Shown here: positions 28,529-36,407 of the stretch, in pieces
Position numbering within the stretch: the first letter of the stretch is position 1
How the letters are laid out: the number at the start of each line of letters is the position of its first letter
Origin: Thermoflavifilum sp.
Lineage (GTDB): Bacteria > Bacteroidota > Bacteroidia > Chitinophagales > Chitinophagaceae
Assembly: GCF_014961315.1 (NCBI RefSeq)
Contig: NZ_CP063141.1
Location: forward strand, 2,453,173-2,517,172
Length of the DNA stretch: 64,000 nt
Reading direction: 5' to 3'
Program-made: the position numbers and the translations under genes
The notes under the pieces: model-generated
Seen by the model: the letters and a program-made list of their open reading frames with translations, nothing else
What the model was told of the DNA's origin: nothing
Database searches by the model: none

Positions 28529-29638
28529 TTAAAAATATCTGAAATCCATATCCGGTTTTATTTGCAACAGGCTGTGATAGATGAGTTGAATCGTGTGTTC
28601 AATATCTTTCTTGCTCACCATTTCCACAGTCGTATGCATGTAACGCAAAGGCAACGAAATTAAAGCGGAAGGCGTACCGTCGTTTGCATAAGCAAAAGCA
28701 TCGGTATCAGTACCCGTACTGCGACTCACGGCGGCCAGTTGATAAGGAATATTTTCTTTTTTAGCCGTATGAATGATCAGATCCCGTAAGATATGATGTA
28801 CGGCAGGACCATAGGTGATGACAGGACCTTTACCGGATTGTATTTCACCTTCAATATTTTTATTGATCATGGGGGTGGTGGTATCGTGTGTGACATCAGT
28901 GATGATGGCCGCTTGAGGCTTGATACGACGAGCCATCATTTCAGCACCCCGCAGTCCCACTTCTTCCTGTACGGCATTGACAACATACAGGCCAAAGGGT
29001 GTTTGCTTTTTATGCTCGGCTATCAATCGAGCCACTTCAGCAATCATAAATCCGCCCACCCGATTGTCGAGTGCACGCCCCACAATATGATCATAAGATA
29101 ACTCGTCGTAACTATCTTCGAAGGTAACCACGCAGCCCACATGCACGCCTAATGCTTCTACCTCTTTTCTGCTGCGTGCACCACAATCCAGGAAAATATT
29201 TTCCACTTTAGGCTGTGGCTCTTTGTTATCGTTGCTGCGTTGACGGGTGTGAATGGCGGGCCAGCCAAATACAGCTTTTACAATCCCTTTCTCCGTATGA
29301 ATATGTACGCGTTTGGAAGGTGCAATTTGCTGATCCGAACCTCCGTTGCGAATCACATAAATCAATCCCTCCGGAGTGATATAATTGACAAACCACGAGA
29401 TTTCATCGGCATGGGCCTCAATAACTACTTTAAACTTTGCATCTGGATTGATGATGGCCGCTACGCTGCCGTAAGGATCAACCAGATAATCATCTATGTA
29501 AGGTTTTACATATTCCAGCCATAATTTCTGACCTTCTTTTTCAAATCCTGTAGGGGAAGGATTATCCAGGTATTTTTTCAAAAAATCCCAGTGCACCTGA
29601 ATATTGGCGTCTCGTTTTTCTTTTTTATGCTTGGCCAT
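28529..29638 (-). CDS. M42-family aminopeptidase (FrvX/glutamyl aminopeptidase-like)
   Basis: 369 residues. Features: VIEAHADEISWFVNYI with the first zinc His and Asp, FLDCGARSRKEVEALGVHVG, RALDNRVGGFMIAEV, and NAVQEEVGLRGAEM with the catalytic Glu pair; TGTDTDAFAY follows. M42 enzymes form large tetrahedral complexes that degrade peptides in the cytosol. No signal peptide. Charged, Lys-rich N-terminus (MAKHKKEKRDAN). The start at 29638 is followed upstream by a 158-base gap without a gene. Confidence 0.9.
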   Translation of the reverse strand: MAKHKKEKRDANIQVHWDFLKKYLDNPSPTGFEKEGQKLWLEYVKPYIDDYLVDPYGSVAAIINPDAKFKVVIEAHADEISWFVNYITPEGLIYVIRNGGSDQQIAPSKRVHIHTEKGIVKAVFGWPAIHTRQRSNDNKEPQPKVENIFLDCGARSRKEVEALGVHVGCVVTFEDSYDELSYDHIVGRALDNRVGGFMIAEVARLIAEHKKQTPFGLYVVNAVQEEVGLRGAEMMARRIKPQAAIITDVTHDTTTPMINKNIEGEIQSGKGPVITYGPAVHHILRDLIIHTAKKENIPYQLAAVSRSTGTDTDAFAYANDGTPSALISLPLRYMHTTVEMVSKKDIEHTIQLIYHSLLQIKPDMDFRYF

Positions 29639-29797
29639 CTCTTATTTATTTTTAACGTTTGCAGGCTATACATCGTTGCAGATGAGCATTTACCCAACTT
29701 GTTGTTTTATCGCATGCTGGTTCTCGATTTCACGGGTTTTATCCTGATATCCTGGCCTCAAAGATAAGACAAAGCCTATAATCTTCAACTGCTGGTT

Positions 29798-30682
29798 TTA
29801 TGAAGCCGTTCGAGTGAACCAGATACTTAAAGCCACCAGCAGGGCCTGAAGAATCATCATGCCATCCACACCCAGCAAATACACCATATCATGACGATGC
29901 ATGCGAGCATAATCAATGATCCAGTAAGTAGCCATGGCCGAAATAATCATGGCAGCCAGCATCAGGGGTTCTGGACTAGCAAACATGTGCCATACCGACA
30001 GTCCCACAAAAAGGATCAACAACAGATAAATCAATAGATAGGCATTTTTCACGCCGATGCTTACGGGCAAGGTACGAATGCCTTCCCGTGCATCAACCGG
30101 CACATCTCGGATATCAAATGCCAGGCAAAGCACAAATAAAAATATCATTCTCCTGAAAAACACCAGCCAGAAGGCCAGATTTATCTTTTGCAGATGAATG
30201 ACCGGAAACCATACCGTCACCAGCGTCCAGACCAGACTCAGGGTAATGATTTTCAACAAACCAAAATCTTTAATTCTTTTTCGTTTTCTAAAAGGCAATA
30301 CAGGCAAAGAGTACATGGCCGAAATGATGCCGATACCCAGCAATGCGAGATCATGTTTCAGGGTTAAAAATCTCAGGCTTAGCAGCATGCCTGCCACACC
30401 TGCTACAGCAAAGAGAAGATGAATCGATTTATGGGCATTTGACCAGGCAAATCGTGCAGAATGCTTGTTGGCCGAGGTTTTGATGTAGTAATGCAGATTG
30501 TATTGAAACAGCGTAGCGGAAAATATAAACAGATAAAAGAAAAAATGATTAAATGGTATATGCAGCATCATACTGGTTTCCAGGCTCATACTCACCGCAC
30601 AGACACTGATGAATATACACCCGTATATCAACAGCTCACCCGCTTTCCTGCCATAAGCAATTAGCGTATATCCTGACTTCAT
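29798..30682 (-). CDS. UbiA-family prenyltransferase-like membrane protein
   Basis: 294 residues with about eight predicted membrane segments (very hydrophobic throughout). The second Asp-rich motif of UbiA proteins is clear: LAFDIRDVPVDAREGIRTLPVSIG. The first motif (NxxxDxxxD type) is not recognisable; the corresponding loop reads YYIKTSANKHSARFAW. UbiA enzymes prenylate aromatic or other acceptors at the membrane. Loss of one motif suggests either a diverged enzyme or a non-catalytic relative; I cannot say which. Flanked by intergenic gaps, so probably transcribed alone. Confidence 0.75.
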   Translation of the reverse strand: MKSGYTLIAYGRKAGELLIYGCIFISVCAVSMSLETSMMLHIPFNHFFFYLFIFSATLFQYNLHYYIKTSANKHSARFAWSNAHKSIHLLFAVAGVAGMLLSLRFLTLKHDLALLGIGIISAMYSLPVLPFRKRKRIKDFGLLKIITLSLVWTLVTVWFPVIHLQKINLAFWLVFFRRMIFLFVLCLAFDIRDVPVDAREGIRTLPVSIGVKNAYLLIYLLLILFVGLSVWHMFASPEPLMLAAMIISAMATYWIIDYARMHRHDMVYLLGVDGMMILQALLVALSIWFTRTAS

Positions 30683-30794
30683 ATCGACTAAGATAGTGGC
30701 TTTTCAATTGTATGTATCCAGATCAGAAATTTATCATGATTTTGGACATATTAAATAAATTGCTGTATTTTGTGATGGAGAAATCTATTTATCG

Positions 30795-31955
30795 ATGTTA
30801 ACCAATCCCTCGACAGGTTCTTTACGGCGACTGATGGTTTTTCTCTGGGCATTGGTCATGCTCTGCATAGCTTACACGTCAGATGCCCAGACGCATCGGA
30901 ACAACATCCTGTTTGTGGGTACCTATTGTCCGGCCGATAGCCAGGGTATTTTTGTGTATGACTTTGATTCGCAAACCGGCCAGGTGAAATTGTTGGACGC
31001 GATCGCTGGAATTACCAATCCGTCGTTTCTCACCCTTTCGCCCGATCATCATTTCCTGTATGCCGTCAGCGAAACGCATGGTGCTGATGGCGGACACGTA
31101 TTTGCCTATCGCTGGGATGCACAGCACAGCAAACTGCATTTCTTGAATGAACAACCCTCGGGTGGAAAAGATCCCTGTCACCTGAGCACAGACCATACGG
31201 GAAAATGGTTGCTGGTGGCAAATTATACCAGCGGAAGCATTGCCGTATTACCCATTCACACGGATGGAAGCCTGGGAGCACCGGTACAGGTGATTCAACA
31301 TCAGGGCCATGGCCCCAATCCACAGCGACAGGAAGGCCCGCATGTTCATTTTGTAAACATTACACCCGACAATCAATATGTACTGGTTTCGGATCTGGGA
31401 CTGGATAAAATATTTATCTATCAATTCGATGCGCGGAGGGGCAGGCTTACGCCGGCTGCCCAACCATTCGTAGCGGTAGATCCTGGAGCAGGCCCCCGTC
31501 ATCAGGCGTTTTCACCTGACCATCGTGTGCTATATCTGATTCAGGAAATGGGCTGGAAAATCACGGCATTTCGGTATCATCAGGGGCAGTTGAACGCTAT
31601 CCAGACGGTCTCTACGGTTGAACCCAATTTTCATGGAGTGAATACAGCAGCCGATATTCATCTTTCTCCAGATGGTCGTTTTTTATATGCCAGTAACCGG
31701 GGTGCATTAAACGATATCGTTATTTTTGCAGTCTATCCATCATCGGGTAAATTGAAAAAATTAACCTACGTGTCGAGTGGAGGTAAAACCCCGCGGAATT
31801 TTGTAATCAGTCCGGATGGACAATGGCTGCTCGTAGGACATCAGGACAGTGATGAGGTTGTCGTGTTTCGCAGGAATACAGAAAATGGGATGCTCACGCG
31901 CGTTGGACACTGGTATCGCCCGAGGGCTGTTTGCCTGAAGATGCTGAAAGAATAG
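30795..31955 (+). CDS. Secreted lactonase-family beta-propeller (6-phosphogluconolactonase-like)
   Basis: 386 residues; signal peptide in the first 32 residues (LWALVMLCIAYTSDAQ). Repeats of the seven-bladed propeller are visible: IFVYDFDSQTGQVKLLDAI, PSFLTLSPDHHFLYAVSE, DPCHLSTDHTGKWLLVANYTSGSIAVLPI, GPHVHFVNITPDNQYVLVSDLGLDKI, GPRHQAFSPDHRVLYLIQE and FVISPDGQWLLVGHQDS. This is the YbhE/Pgl lactonase family. With an export signal it is unlikely to serve the cytosolic pentose phosphate pathway, for which a DevB-type enzyme is encoded at 58599-59339. Likely hydrolyses sugar lactones in the periplasm. Confidence 0.87.
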   Translation: MLTNPSTGSLRRLMVFLWALVMLCIAYTSDAQTHRNNILFVGTYCPADSQGIFVYDFDSQTGQVKLLDAIAGITNPSFLTLSPDHHFLYAVSETHGADGGHVFAYRWDAQHSKLHFLNEQPSGGKDPCHLSTDHTGKWLLVANYTSGSIAVLPIHTDGSLGAPVQVIQHQGHGPNPQRQEGPHVHFVNITPDNQYVLVSDLGLDKIFIYQFDARRGRLTPAAQPFVAVDPGAGPRHQAFSPDHRVLYLIQEMGWKITAFRYHQGQLNAIQTVSTVEPNFHGVNTAADIHLSPDGRFLYASNRGALNDIVIFAVYPSSGKLKKLTYVSSGGKTPRNFVISPDGQWLLVGHQDSDEVVVFRRNTENGMLTRVGHWYRPRAVCLKMLKE

Positions 31956-32056
31956 GTTAGGCATTTGTTCCTATCCTATTGATTTGTAAACCACCTGCAC
32001 AAGTAAAGCCTGAGCGATCGTTGCTACACGCAAATACTTTGCGCAGGTGGTCTTTT
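31951..32056 (+). terminator. Two stem-loops after the lactonase gene
   Basis: Hairpin 1: AATAGG-T-TAGG (31951-31961) pairs with CCTA-T-CCTATT (31970-31980), loop 8 bases, overlapping the lactonase stop codon. Hairpin 2: ACCACCTGC (31990-31998) pairs with GCAGGTGGT (32043-32051), with extra pairing of CAAGT and ACTTTG inside, followed by CTTTT. The second is a plausible intrinsic terminator with a long loop. No gene fits in 31956-32141. Confidence 0.5.
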
Positions 32057-32141
32057 ATTTTGGTGCTGCTTTGAAAATGTGTATGCAACCTGATCCAATG
32101 AAAAACTACATGACCATTATTCATCACGTAAATAAAAATTT

Positions 32142-33317
32142 ATGTTGACCCAGTGGTATTTTATAGGAGGCTTGATTACCGCCACTCTGGTAACCTTTCT
32201 GAGCATTCCCATTATTATTCGCATATGTTATGAATTACGATTGTTAGATGTTCCCGGTGGCAGAAAAATCCATTCCTGTAGCATTCCCCATCTGGGCGGG
32301 GTAGCATTGTATATCAGTTTTTTCTTTTCCATGCTTGCCTGGGGTGATTTTCATGCATCCACGGCATTACAGTATTTTTTGCTGGGATTATCCGTACTGT
32401 TTTTTGTGGGCATGAAAGATGATGTGGTGCCCATGAGTGCGATGAAAAAGATGGGTGGACAGGTTATCGGTGCTTTTATACTCGTTGTGCTGGCCGGCTT
32501 TAAAATAGAAGATCTGCATGGTTTATTCGGTTTTCACCATCTGGGATCTCCGTTAAGCGAATTCGTCAGCATGTTCCTGATCGTGGCCACCATCAATGCA
32601 TTTAATTTAATCGATGGCATTGACGGACTGGCCGGAGGTATTGCATTAATCGTAACCCTTACTTATGGTACCATATTCTGGGTGAAGGGATTGCACAATA
32701 TGCATATTGCAGCTTTTATACTGAGTGGTGCATTAATCAGTTTTCTATATTACAACACTCATCCGGCAAAAATTTTCATGGGCGATACCGGATCGATGAC
32801 CATTGGGTATATTGTAGCTGCGTTGACTTTGAAATTTTTGAATTGCGATCTGGATTTACCCAACGGGGAAACCTTTCACCCCAATCCTGCCATAGCCGCC
32901 GCTATTCTTATCATCCCGTTTTTTGACATCCTGCGGGTGTTTGTGTTTCGATTATGGCAGAAAAAATCGCCATTTAGAGCCGATCGCAACCATATCCATC
33001 ATATTTTAATTGATTGCGGTATGAATCACTTTCAAGCATCCATGTTGCTGTATATTGTGAATGGCATATTCATCGGAATGGCATATCTGTTACGGAATAT
33101 AAACCCGAACTTATTAATTACATTTATCATAACCATGGCGAGTATACTTACGCTTATTGCCATTCAGCTATGTCGGAAGCGAACCACTGCTCCTATGCTG
33201 GTTTCAGAGCAGCCGATAGTGTCAACAAACCCTTCATCAAACTTTACGACATTCGTTACCATCGATAATCTCGAAAACCTATCAGCCGATGAACCACTGA
33301 AAATATCGGGCAGATAA
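32142..33317 (+). CDS. WecA/MraY-family polyprenyl-phosphate sugar-1-phosphate transferase
   Basis: 391 residues with about ten membrane segments. Family motifs: NAFNLIDGIDGLAGG with the catalytic Asp residues, FMGDTGSMTIGYIV, and RADRNHIHHILIDCG with the His-rich motif typical of WecA-type GlcNAc-1-phosphate transferases rather than MraY. It loads a sugar-phosphate on undecaprenyl phosphate to start cell-surface polysaccharide or O-antigen synthesis at the inner membrane. The CpsB-like phosphatase gene follows after 54 bases. Confidence 0.9.
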   Translation: MLTQWYFIGGLITATLVTFLSIPIIIRICYELRLLDVPGGRKIHSCSIPHLGGVALYISFFFSMLAWGDFHASTALQYFLLGLSVLFFVGMKDDVVPMSAMKKMGGQVIGAFILVVLAGFKIEDLHGLFGFHHLGSPLSEFVSMFLIVATINAFNLIDGIDGLAGGIALIVTLTYGTIFWVKGLHNMHIAAFILSGALISFLYYNTHPAKIFMGDTGSMTIGYIVAALTLKFLNCDLDLPNGETFHPNPAIAAAILIIPFFDILRVFVFRLWQKKSPFRADRNHIHHILIDCGMNHFQASMLLYIVNGIFIGMAYLLRNINPNLLITFIITMASILTLIAIQLCRKRTTAPMLVSEQPIVSTNPSSNFTTFVTIDNLENLSADEPLKISGR

Positions 33318-33371
33318 GTTTTTCTCAGATCAAGCGCATGGCAATATGGCTTTTGCCGAAATGAGTAGCAT

Positions 33372-34127
33372 ATGCGTGCTAAATCAACAGCAGATTCGCG
33401 ATCCATAGCAGATTGGCCTGATTTATCGTTTATTCACACCGATGTACATGCCCATTATTTACCGGGTGTGGATGATGGAGCAAAAGACCTGAATACTTCT
33501 ATCCTGTTAATTTCCGGCTTGAAGCAGATGGGGTATGAAAAATTTATTGTTACCCCTCATATCAAGAAACGCTCATTTCCCAATGAAGCTAATGACCTGA
33601 AGTCACGTTTTTCGGCATGGCAGGCGGCCTTACAGTTCCATGGGCTTTCGGTATCAACCGCGCTGGCAGCGGAATATTACCTCGATGAACACTTTCTTCA
33701 GCTCATGGAAAATGATGATTTGCTTTGCTTTAATTCATTCTCCGGAAGAGGACAGGTATTGATAGAATTTTCTTTTCATCAACCTCCTGATCGGGTGACG
33801 GAATACATTCAGCTGATTCTGGATCATGCTTATATCCCCGTAATCGCTCATCCCGAACGTTATCGATATTATCATGAACAATTCCACATGTATGAAACCT
33901 TTAAGACCATGGGTTGCTTGCTGCAAATGAATTTAAATGCCCTGACAGGTTATTACGGTAATGAAGAAAAAACAATCGCCATGAAGCTGTTACAACACGG
34001 GCTGATTGATTATGCCGGAACCGACATGCATCATATCCGGCATCTGGAAGCGTTGAAATCACTGCAGCAGGATCCGCATCTTATGAAAATACTGCAGTAT
34101 TATCCGTTTCAAAATATGTATATCTGA
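33372..34127 (+). CDS. CpsB/CapC-family tyrosine phosphatase (PHP fold)
   Basis: 251 residues. PHP metal motifs: FIHTDVHAHYLPGVDDGA (His-x-His and Asp), GYEKFIVTPHIKKRSF, VLIEFSFHQPP, PVIAHPERYRYY and DYAGTDMHHIRHL. This is the manganese-dependent protein tyrosine phosphatase family that controls capsule/exopolysaccharide export (YwqE, CpsB). It sits behind a WecA-type transferase, which supports a role in polysaccharide production. No tyrosine kinase (Wzc) is seen in the window. Convergent with the phosphohexomutase. Confidence 0.88.
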   Translation: MRAKSTADSRSIADWPDLSFIHTDVHAHYLPGVDDGAKDLNTSILLISGLKQMGYEKFIVTPHIKKRSFPNEANDLKSRFSAWQAALQFHGLSVSTALAAEYYLDEHFLQLMENDDLLCFNSFSGRGQVLIEFSFHQPPDRVTEYIQLILDHAYIPVIAHPERYRYYHEQFHMYETFKTMGCLLQMNLNALTGYYGNEEKTIAMKLLQHGLIDYAGTDMHHIRHLEALKSLQQDPHLMKILQYYPFQNMYI

Positions 34128-34138
34128 TTGGGCGCAGC

Positions 34139-35872
34139 TTACTTGTTATTCAATCCTAATTCCTGAATTATTTGTTCAATGCGTTTGCCGAGCGCTTCCC
34201 AGACAGCAGGAAAAGCCTTGGCATGTGAAAGGGGCTGTTTTACGCTAAAATAAAATTTAATCTTGGGCTCGGTACCCGACGGGCGTGCGGATATTTTTGA
34301 TGCATCTTCCAGCACAAATTGCAATACATTAGAGCGGGGTAAATCAATAGGCTGCTTTTCTCCTGTACGCAAATTCGTTTTTTCCTGCGTCCAGTAATCC
34401 AGTATCCACACTACGGGCACGCCGGCGATTTGTGATGGTGGATGATTACGGAAGCGTTCCATCATTTCAGCAATTTCCTGTGTACCTTTAATGCCTTTCC
34501 GGGTAAGAGATAATAACGATTCCCGATAACAACCATATTGTACATACAGGTCGATGAGTTTATCAAACAAGCTTCGACCTTTATCCCGCTCGTAGGCGGC
34601 CATCTCACAAATCAATGCCACAGCCGATACCGCATCTTTATCCCGTATTTTATCACCAATCATCAGTCCGTAAGATTCTTCTCCACCAATGATGTACTGT
34701 TCTTTTCCCTCTTTTTCCCGGATCAATGAAGCAATGTATTTGAATCCCGTAAGCACATTGTAGCAACGCACCCGATGATGTGCGGCAATAGCATCAATCA
34801 TATCGGTAGTGACGATGGTTTTTACCACGTAATCATGAGGAGTGGCTATGTTTTTCTGTGCACGAGATTCGATTAAATAGTTGAAAGCCAGAACAGCCGT
34901 CTGGTTGCCGTTGAGCAATATCCATTCTCCCTGTTGATTTTTTACACCCACGCCCACCCGATCGGCATCTGGATCGGTGCCCAGCAAGATATCTGCATCG
35001 AGTGCTTTTGCCTTTTGTAAGCCCAGGCTCATCGCTTCAGGCTCTTCGGGGTTGGGATAGATAACTGTTGGGAAATTACCGTCGGGTTGTGCCTGTTCTT
35101 CAACAATATGCACGGAAGTGAAGCCTAATTGCGCCAGCGCACGAGGCACCAGTTTGATGCCGCTACCATGGATGGGGGTATATACAATCTTCAAATTATG
35201 CTGTCGTTGCACAACTTCCGGAAATACGGATAAGCTTTTTACCATTTGCAAATAAGCCTGGTCAATTTCTTCACCGATCAAATGAATCAACTGTTCATTG
35301 CCCTGCCATTTAACGTCGTTAATGCTTTGAATTTTTTCCACTTCAGCAATTACATTTTTATCATGCGGACTCACCAGTTGCGCTCCGTCGTTCCAGTAAG
35401 CTTTGTATCCATTGTATTCTTTAGGATTGTGTGAAGCCGTGCACACCACACCACCCTGGCATTTCAGGTAACGAATGGCAAACGATAATTCGGGTGTGGG
35501 CCGGAGGCTTTCGAACAGGTATACCTCAATGCCATTAGCAGCCATTACCTGCGCGGTGATCTCTGCAAAATATCGGCTATTATTCCGGCTATCATGGCCA
35601 ATTGCAACCTTGATGGGCGTGGAAAAGCATTGTTTTAAATAATTGGCAAATCCCTGCGTGGCCATGCCCACGGTATATTTATTCATGCGGTTTGTACCCG
35701 GACCCATAATGCCTCGCAGTCCACCGGTACCGAATTCCAGATTGCGATAAAAAGCTTCTTTAAGTTCCTCCGGATTGGTTTGTTGCAGCCGTTTGATTTG
35801 TGCTTTTGTTTCTTCATCAAATGGTCCATCAAGCCATTGCTGTATGCGCTGTGCAATAGAAGTGTCGTGCAT
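34139..35872 (-). CDS. Phosphoglucomutase/phosphomannomutase
   Basis: 577 residues from the ATG at 35872 (MHDTSIAQRIQQWL); the open frame upstream to 35968 lacks the family pattern. Motifs: EFGTGGLRGIMGPGTNRMN, catalytic Ser in CTASHNPKEYNGYK, magnesium loop LGTDPDADRVGV, sugar-binding GGEESYGLMIGD and the phosphate loop RPSGTEPKIKFYF. Long (PGM2-like) phosphohexomutase common in Bacteroidota, converting glucose-1-phosphate and glucose-6-phosphate or the mannose pair. Cytosolic. Confidence 0.92.
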   Translation of the reverse strand: MHDTSIAQRIQQWLDGPFDEETKAQIKRLQQTNPEELKEAFYRNLEFGTGGLRGIMGPGTNRMNKYTVGMATQGFANYLKQCFSTPIKVAIGHDSRNNSRYFAEITAQVMAANGIEVYLFESLRPTPELSFAIRYLKCQGGVVCTASHNPKEYNGYKAYWNDGAQLVSPHDKNVIAEVEKIQSINDVKWQGNEQLIHLIGEEIDQAYLQMVKSLSVFPEVVQRQHNLKIVYTPIHGSGIKLVPRALAQLGFTSVHIVEEQAQPDGNFPTVIYPNPEEPEAMSLGLQKAKALDADILLGTDPDADRVGVGVKNQQGEWILLNGNQTAVLAFNYLIESRAQKNIATPHDYVVKTIVTTDMIDAIAAHHRVRCYNVLTGFKYIASLIREKEGKEQYIIGGEESYGLMIGDKIRDKDAVSAVALICEMAAYERDKGRSLFDKLIDLYVQYGCYRESLLSLTRKGIKGTQEIAEMMERFRNHPPSQIAGVPVVWILDYWTQEKTNLRTGEKQPIDLPRSNVLQFVLEDASKISARPSGTEPKIKFYFSVKQPLSHAKAFPAVWEALGKRIEQIIQELGLNNK

Positions 35873-36000
35873 GGTCAGGGGTTTTGTTGCAAGATAAGCA
35901 ATTGCCATTACATCTGCAGTATACCCACACGGTTCCAACAAATATGTAGGTGAACATGTATCAGGCATGGAGATATCGGATGCACTATCCGATGACTTCG

Positions 36001-36402
36001 TCAGGAACGTCGGCTATAAAACTTGCCGAACGTCATTTGTTTTTTGCGGGAAGTGAGGTTCCGCAGCAGGCCTCCGCACCAGGCGCCCACACCTGCAGTC
36101 AGTGCACCGATCAGTGCCGTAACAATCAAGGCGGGCCAATGATCCGAACGGTGAAAAAACAAACGGCCGATTCGGTGCGAAAGTATATGCTGGTTACGCA
36201 GGTCAATGTATGCAGCCATGAAAAACCAGAGCAGGCCTACGGCAAGAAATGCCGATAAAAAACTGAAAAATATCTTTCTCTGCGCAATCAATAATGCACT
36301 CAGTGCGCCTGCAATAGCAATTGTCCACCAGGGTAAATATTGTCCGGCCAGATAAGCCAGCAGAGCCGCAAGAAGAGCTGATAAAACGAAACGCATACCC
36401 AA
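36001..36402 (-). CDS. Small membrane protein of unknown function
   Basis: 133 residues, about four hydrophobic segments (VLSALLAALLAYLAGQYL, WTIAIAGALSALLIA, FLSAFLAVGLLWFFMAAY, ALIVTALIGALTAGVGAW) and a basic C-terminus. I recognise no family. It starts 5 bases after the penicillin acylase stop on the same strand, so it is probably cotranscribed with it. Conserved spacing and lack of stop codons support a real gene. Confidence 0.65.
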   Translation of the reverse strand: MGMRFVLSALLAALLAYLAGQYLPWWTIAIAGALSALLIAQRKIFFSFLSAFLAVGLLWFFMAAYIDLRNQHILSHRIGRLFFHRSDHWPALIVTALIGALTAGVGAWCGGLLRNLTSRKKQMTFGKFYSRRS

Positions 36403-36407
36403 TGATT

